Part shown: positions 60,564 through 64,000 of the stretch, in pieces
How positions within the stretch are numbered: position 1 is the first letter of the stretch
Layout: each line of letters opens with the position of its first letter
Origin: Pseudomonas sp. Bc-h
Lineage (GTDB): Bacteria > Pseudomonadota > Gammaproteobacteria > Pseudomonadales > Pseudomonadaceae
Assembly: GCF_002080045.1 (NCBI RefSeq)
Contig: NZ_MUIN01000011.1
Location: 502,354 to 566,353, forward strand
Direction of reading: 5' to 3'
Length of the DNA: 64,000 bases
Position numbers and translations under genes: made by a program
Notes under the pieces: generated by a model
Databases searched by the model: none
Told to the model about the DNA's origin: nothing
What the model saw: only the letters and a program-made list of their open reading frames with translations

Positions 60564-60590
60564 AGCCCGGCTTATGTCGGGCTTTTTTTT
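60564..60590 (+). terminator. terminator of repeat protein 2
   Basis: Stem AGCCCG / CGGGCT around GCTTATGT, followed by eight T. Confidence 0.9.
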
Positions 60591-60711
60591 GCCTCGGGAT
60601 CGGCGGGGTCTGGAAACCTCAAGTAATGCCTTGCACTATGACGGCCTTCATTCTGTACAGACAGCCGTCGCTTTTGAGCTCTGTCGCTTACATCTATCCA
60701 GGAAATGCGCC

Positions 60712-61335
60712 ATGTCAGACGATATTCATTTCTACGAGCCTTCCCAAGGCCATGGGCTGCCTCACGATCCGTTCAACGCCATTGTCGGTCCGCGCCCCAT
60801 CGGCTGGATTTCGTCGCAGGATGCCCAAGGCAAACTCAATCTTGCGCCGTACAGCTTCTTCAATGCCTTCAACTACATACCGCCGATCATTGGTTTCTGC
60901 AGCATCGGGCGTAAGGACAGCCTGAACAACATTGAACAGACCGGAGAGTTCGTCTGGAACCTCGCGACTCGGCCTCTCGCCGAGCAGATGAACATGAGCT
61001 GCGCCCCCGTGGCGGCCGACGTCAACGAGTTCGAACTGGCCAACCTTACGGCCGAACCATCGCGCATCGTCTCGGTGCCAAGGGTGAAAGAAACGCCGGT
61101 AGCGTTCGAGTGCAAGGTGACGCAAATCATCCAGCTGCAGCGCGCCGATAAAGAAGTGGTGCCGAGCTGGTTGATTCTGGGGGAAGTGGTGGCGGTTCAT
61201 ATCGCCAAGCGGCTGCTCAAGGATGGGGTCTATGACACCGCGGCAGGTGAGCCGATCCTGCGCGGCGGTGGCCCGGCAGATTATTTCCAGCTGGGCCCTG
61301 AGTCGTTGTTCAAGATGTATCGGCCAAAAGCCTGA
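60712..61335 (+). CDS. flavin reductase family protein (FMN-binding split barrel)
   Basis: 207 aa. Flavin-reductase-like fold: HDPFNAIVGPRPIGWISSQDAQGKLNLAPYSFFNAF is the typical N-terminal segment with the flavin-contact region, followed by NIEQTGEFVWNLAT. It binds FMN and probably acts as an NAD(P)H-dependent reductase or isomerase-like protein; the substrate is unknown. The start is ATG 60712 with CCAGGAAA upstream; an in-frame start at 60574 would add 46 unrelated residues and overlap the terminator. Confidence 0.88.
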   Translation: MSDDIHFYEPSQGHGLPHDPFNAIVGPRPIGWISSQDAQGKLNLAPYSFFNAFNYIPPIIGFCSIGRKDSLNNIEQTGEFVWNLATRPLAEQMNMSCAPVAADVNEFELANLTAEPSRIVSVPRVKETPVAFECKVTQIIQLQRADKEVVPSWLILGEVVAVHIAKRLLKDGVYDTAAGEPILRGGGPADYFQLGPESLFKMYRPKA

Positions 61336-61575
61336 TCAGTCCTGCGCGAACATCAACTCACCTTCGGATGTCACGTCGATCAGCCGCTCCAGCTCCTGGG
61401 CAGCGGCCTGATCGGCTGCCAGTGCAGTCTTGAATTTTTGATCATCGAGGACGCGATGAAAAGCCGGCGCACCGCCCGCTCCCAAGCCCTTGACCGCAAT
61501 CGCGGCGCTATAGCCTCCCTCACCGGGAACAGCAGCAGAAACGGCTTCGTGGTGCTGGAATTCTTTGCGTGCCAT
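61336..61575 (-). CDS. small conserved-type protein, unknown
   Basis: 79 aa. A mixed-charge soluble protein with GEGGYSAAIAVKGLGAGGAPAF in the middle and an acidic C-terminal helix (ELERLIDVTSEGELMFAQD). No signal peptide or membrane segment. The ribosome site is weak (AGGA 14 bases upstream). Its stop is directly next to that of the convergent flavin reductase gene. The composition looks like a real protein, but no function can be given. Confidence 0.6.
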   Translation of the reverse strand: MARKEFQHHEAVSAAVPGEGGYSAAIAVKGLGAGGAPAFHRVLDDQKFKTALAADQAAAQELERLIDVTSEGELMFAQD

Positions 61576-61679
61576 GGGAGGACGGTCCTGCCTTGAAAAG
61601 GGAAAGGCGAGGATTTTAAACAGTCACGGGCAATTTGGCTAAACGAGGGTTTTGATCTGCTGCGGGTAAATCGAGCAAC

Positions 61680-62033
61680 TCACCCCGCCTTGCGCACATC
61701 AGGCAAGCCATAAGCCCGTTCAGCCTGAGCCTGGGTAACGTTAGCGAAGGTCTGGAAGTCGAGGCTGCTCACCAGCAACTCGGTGACCAGTGCAGTAAAG
61801 ATGTTCAGCTCTGGGGTCGCGAACCAGTCGTTCATCGCCGACTTGTCAGCCCAAAGCCCGAAGAGGACCCACACATCATCTTCGGTCATGGAGCGGTGCA
61901 GGGCGAAATGCAGGCAGCCCGCAGCATTGGAGGACGGTACGATCAACGTGCTCAAGCGTGCGCCCAGTTGCGCACTGTGTCCGGCTCTGGCGCGCAGAGT
62001 GACTTGATGGCTCACGACGGAAGTGCTTTGCAT
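61680..62033 (-). CDS. antibiotic biosynthesis monooxygenase-family (quinol monooxygenase-like) protein
   Basis: 117 aa. Ferredoxin-like ABM fold: VSHQVTLRARAGHSAQLGARLSTLI, then GCLHFALHRSMTEDDVWVLFGLWADKSAMNDWFATPEL. Such cofactor-free enzymes oxidise quinols or act in stress; the substrate is unknown. The start is ATG 62033 (AAAGGAG upstream); the extension to 62081 is rejected. Divergent from the araC-type gene, with a matching operator pair in its promoter. Confidence 0.85.
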   Translation of the reverse strand: MQSTSVVSHQVTLRARAGHSAQLGARLSTLIVPSSNAAGCLHFALHRSMTEDDVWVLFGLWADKSAMNDWFATPELNIFTALVTELLVSSLDFQTFANVTQAQAERAYGLPDVRKAG

Positions 62034-62123
62034 GGTCCTGCTCCTTTGGTCGCTTTGAATCAGCCGGGATCGGAAGGGCATAGCGGCTGGAATTGAAGAT
62101 TAGGGGCTGGGGCGCAAATGCCG

Positions 62124-62159
62124 GTAGCCGATTACTGCCCCGTTATTGCCTGATTCTGC
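62124..62159 (-). promoter_or_regulatory. candidate AraC operator, monooxygenase side
   Basis: On the minus strand GCAGAATCAGGCAAT starts at 62159 and GCAGTAATCGGCTA starts at 62138: two similar half-sites 21 bp apart in the same orientation, the spacing typical of AraC-family regulators. A -10-like TAATCT follows about 25 bp downstream near 62100. Confidence 0.6.
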
Positions 62160-62276
62160 GCGGATGCTGCTCATACGCCCGTCATGGAAACGCTGGATCG
62201 AGGAGCGGGATGTGGGACTTTCAAGCAACCAGGCCAGCCAGACAGCGCGTTTCGTCGCTCAAAACGTGAACCCGCT

Positions 62277-62312
62277 GCAGAATCAGGCAATCATCCGGCA
62301 GGATTCGCCTAA
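62277..62312 (+). promoter_or_regulatory. candidate AraC operator, regulator side
   Basis: GCAGAATCAGGCAAT starts at 62277 and GCAGGATTCGCCTAA starts at 62298, again 21 bp apart. The first half-site is identical (15/15) to the one in the divergent monooxygenase promoter when each is read toward its gene. This suggests one regulator for both genes, probably the AraC protein encoded here. Confidence 0.6.
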
Positions 62313-62372
62313 CGCCTGCGATTGCACAAAAATAAGCTGTGCCACATCGATGCTTCGTCAGAGGACTTTCCC

Positions 62373-63326
62373 ATGTTGCCTACCGCCGTTGAGCCCGCCG
62401 TGCCAGATCTCCGGCCTACGCCCGAACTGAGCGCGCAGATGGAGCAGCAGCGCGCCGAACTGGCGGAGCTGATCCGACGCCACGCCCCTTCTGACGGTAG
62501 TTTTCAGACGCTGATCAAGCCGCTGTTCATGGTGCGTCACGACCACCCGCTGCAGTCGGTACCCGGTCTGGTGCAGCCGGCGCTGTGCATCATGGCGCAG
62601 GGCCGCAAGGACGTGACGCTGGGCGGCGAGCTGTTCACGTACGACCCCCTCAATTACCTGGTGCTGTCGGTCGCGCTGCCGATCAGTGGCAAAGTCATCT
62701 ACGCCACGCCGGAAGACCCGCACCTGGCGATGCGTCTGGATATCGACCCCGCGGACATCAACGCGCTGATTGCCGAAGCAGGCCCCATGAGCGTGCCGAC
62801 CCGCCCCAGCGGACGCGGCATGTACGTCGAGCGTATCGATTCGCAGCTCCTGGATGCGGTCATCCGTCTGATCCGCCTGCTGGACAGCCCGAAAGACATT
62901 CCGATGCTCGCACCGTTGATTACACGCGAGATCCTTTATCGCCTGTTGCGTGGGAGTGAAGGTTATCGGTTGTACGAGATTGCCATTTCAAACTGCCAGA
63001 CCCATCGCGTGACTCAAGCGATCAAGTGGCTGAACGACAATTTCCAGCAGCCTCTGCGCATCGAAGAGCTGGCGCGGGAAGTGAATCTCAGCGTCTCGAC
63101 CCTGCATCATCGTTTCAAGGCTGTGACCGCAATGAGTCCGTTGCAGTACCAGAAACAGCTGCGCTTGCAAGAAGCCCGTCGACTGATGCTCTCCGACGGA
63201 ATCGAAGCTTCGGCTGCCGGGTACCGGGTCGGCTATGAAAGCCCTTCCCAGTTCAGCCGCGAATACAGCCGCTTGTTCGGCGCGCCACCGTTGCGGGACC
63301 TGGCGCGCCTGCGCAAAACACTCTGA
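62373..63326 (+). CDS. AraC-family transcriptional regulator (AraC_N type)
   Basis: 317 aa. The N-terminal AraC_N sensory domain (MVRHDHPLQSVPGLVQPALCIMAQGRKDVTLGG; YDPLNYLVLSVALPISG) spans about residues 50-190. Two C-terminal helix-turn-helix units follow (LRIEELAREVNLSVSTLHHRFKAVTAMSP; GIEASAAGYRVGYESPSQFSREYSRLFG). The start is ATG 62373 with AGAGGA upstream; an earlier ATG at 62322 is possible. It probably controls itself and the divergent monooxygenase gene. Confidence 0.9.
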   Translation: MLPTAVEPAVPDLRPTPELSAQMEQQRAELAELIRRHAPSDGSFQTLIKPLFMVRHDHPLQSVPGLVQPALCIMAQGRKDVTLGGELFTYDPLNYLVLSVALPISGKVIYATPEDPHLAMRLDIDPADINALIAEAGPMSVPTRPSGRGMYVERIDSQLLDAVIRLIRLLDSPKDIPMLAPLITREILYRLLRGSEGYRLYEIAISNCQTHRVTQAIKWLNDNFQQPLRIEELAREVNLSVSTLHHRFKAVTAMSPLQYQKQLRLQEARRLMLSDGIEASAAGYRVGYESPSQFSREYSRLFGAPPLRDLARLRKTL

Positions 63327-63349
63327 AGATTGACTCACAGCTGCGCCTG

Positions 63350-64000
63350 TCAGGCGCTCAGCACCCGACACGCCTCAGCCGGGATAGTTACCGACACCGG
63401 ATGCCCGACGTTCAACCCAAGGCTCTGATTCGGTGTGCTCAATGCGGTCAGTGAAACCCCGCCACAATCCACCGTGGTTTCGATGGTCGCGCCAATGTCG
63501 CGAATGAAAGTGACCGTGCCATTCAGACGGTTGGCTGCTGCCGCTTCGGAGCGCGACAACTGCAGATCTTCTGGCCGAACCAGCATCCTGATCTCGGCCC
63601 CGGCCTTGATCGTGTCGCTGATCGGGACGTCGAGCGCATCCCCTGCAGGCAACTGCACGCGCCCTCCTCCCAATGCCTTGGCCGCAAAGATGTTGCCTGA
63701 GCCGATAAAATCCGCGACGAAGGCATTGGCCGGATTGCGATAGATCTCGATAGGCGTGCCGACCTGCTGCACACGGTGCTCACCCAGAACCACGACGATG
63801 TCTGCCATGGTCATGGCTTCGCGCTGGTCGTGGGTCACCAGAATGGTGGTGATGTTCAGCTGTTTTTGCAGTTGGCGGATTTCCACCTGCATCGATTCCC
63901 GCAGCTTTGCATCCAGCGCCGACAGCGGCTCATCGAGCAACAGCAGCTTGGGGTGCGAAGCGATTGCACGGGCGATGGCGACACGCTGACGTTGCCCGCC
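63350..64000 (-). CDS. ABC transporter ATP-binding protein (PotA/spermidine-putrescine type), 3' part
   Basis: The last 216 codons are in the window; the gene starts beyond base 64000. Visible parts are the signature end GGQRQRVAIARAIA, Walker B KLLLLDEPLSALDAKLRE, the switch His in LVTHDQREAMTMAD, and a C-terminal TOBE domain (IRMLVRPEDLQLSR; VSVTIPAEACRVL). This layout fits ATPases of polyamine, iron(III) or related small-molecule importers. The substrate cannot be told from this fragment. Confidence 0.9.
   Translation of the reverse strand, partial: GGQRQRVAIARAIASHPKLLLLDEPLSALDAKLRESMQVEIRQLQKQLNITTILVTHDQREAMTMADIVVVLGEHRVQQVGTPIEIYRNPANAFVADFIGSGNIFAAKALGGGRVQLPAGDALDVPISDTIKAGAEIRMLVRPEDLQLSRSEAAAANRLNGTVTFIRDIGATIETTVDCGGVSLTALSTPNQSLGLNVGHPVSVTIPAEACRVLSA

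Noticed and set aside
62145..62291. A MITE with 15-bp terminal inverted repeats
   Set aside because: The inverted repeat is better explained as one operator in each divergent promoter, because each has a second half-site 21 bp further toward its gene. No target duplication is seen.

Overview
The window is a stretch of chromosome from a Pseudomonas, most likely of the P. fluorescens group. Support for this comes from gene content and repeats. It carries an algU-mucA-mucB-mucD cluster, lepA-lepB-rnc-era-recO-pdxJ in the pseudomonad order, phaG, a MifS/MifR-type two-component system beside an alpha-ketoglutarate permease, and P. fluorescens-type REP palindromes between and, twice, within genes. 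Base composition is high GC throughout, and no insertion sequence, integrase, prophage, rRNA or CRISPR array was seen.

Layout. 1-1130: cmoA (3' end) and cmoB, wobble-uridine modification of tRNA. 1275-7642 (minus): lepA, lepB, a DUF4845 gene, rnc, era, recO and pdxJ. 7811-11736 (minus): envelope-stress operon algU-mucA-mucB, then mucD, with an AlgU-type promoter in front of algU. 12234-16555: nadB, ygfX/sdhE (minus), ygfZ and an HDOD protein. 16558-23155: divergent tctED and tctCBA loci for tricarboxylate sensing and uptake, with an AbrB-family membrane gene coupled to tctA. 23269-25906: ung, a 3-hydroxyisobutyryl-CoA hydrolase-like gene and a Gly/Tyr-rich lipoprotein.

26119-34262 is a guanidine-utilisation operon. 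It has a sigma54-like promoter, a canonical guanidine-I (ykkC) riboswitch, a three-gene ABC transporter, two DUF1989 proteins (carboxyguanidine deiminase subunits) and a biotin-dependent carboxylase. The carboxylase carries REP-derived sequence read in frame. The allophanate hydrolase expected at the end of the pathway is not in the window. Next come a 1,104-aa toxin-like protein, a diguanylate cyclase, a CWC-type cysteine-rich protein and a pseudouridine synthase whose S4 domain is cut off at a REP sequence. Then follow phaG, tRNA-Gly(CCC), a 46-aa lipoprotein, an MFS permease and a LysR regulator.

44292-47139 is a small accessory patch. It contains a SIR2-like DUF4917 gene behind a near-consensus sigma70 promoter, convergent with a DUF4160/DUF2442-HTH pair that has its own palindromic operator candidate, plus small unknown proteins. 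47391-58868 is metabolic and envelope functions: a DMT permease, a methyltransferase, LemA with two TPM-domain proteins, BglX, and MifSR with a sigma54-promoted kgtP-type permease.

The most unusual part is 59065-60590. Two tandem paralogues encode secreted proteins made of 13-residue repeats (consensus R-x-A-A-D-G-A-D-H-V-G-A-N), each with a similar upstream region and its own terminator. The end of the window holds a flavin reductase, a small conserved protein, a quinol-monooxygenase-like gene divergent from an AraC regulator (with matched 21-bp-spaced operator pairs), and the end of a PotA-like ABC ATPase gene.
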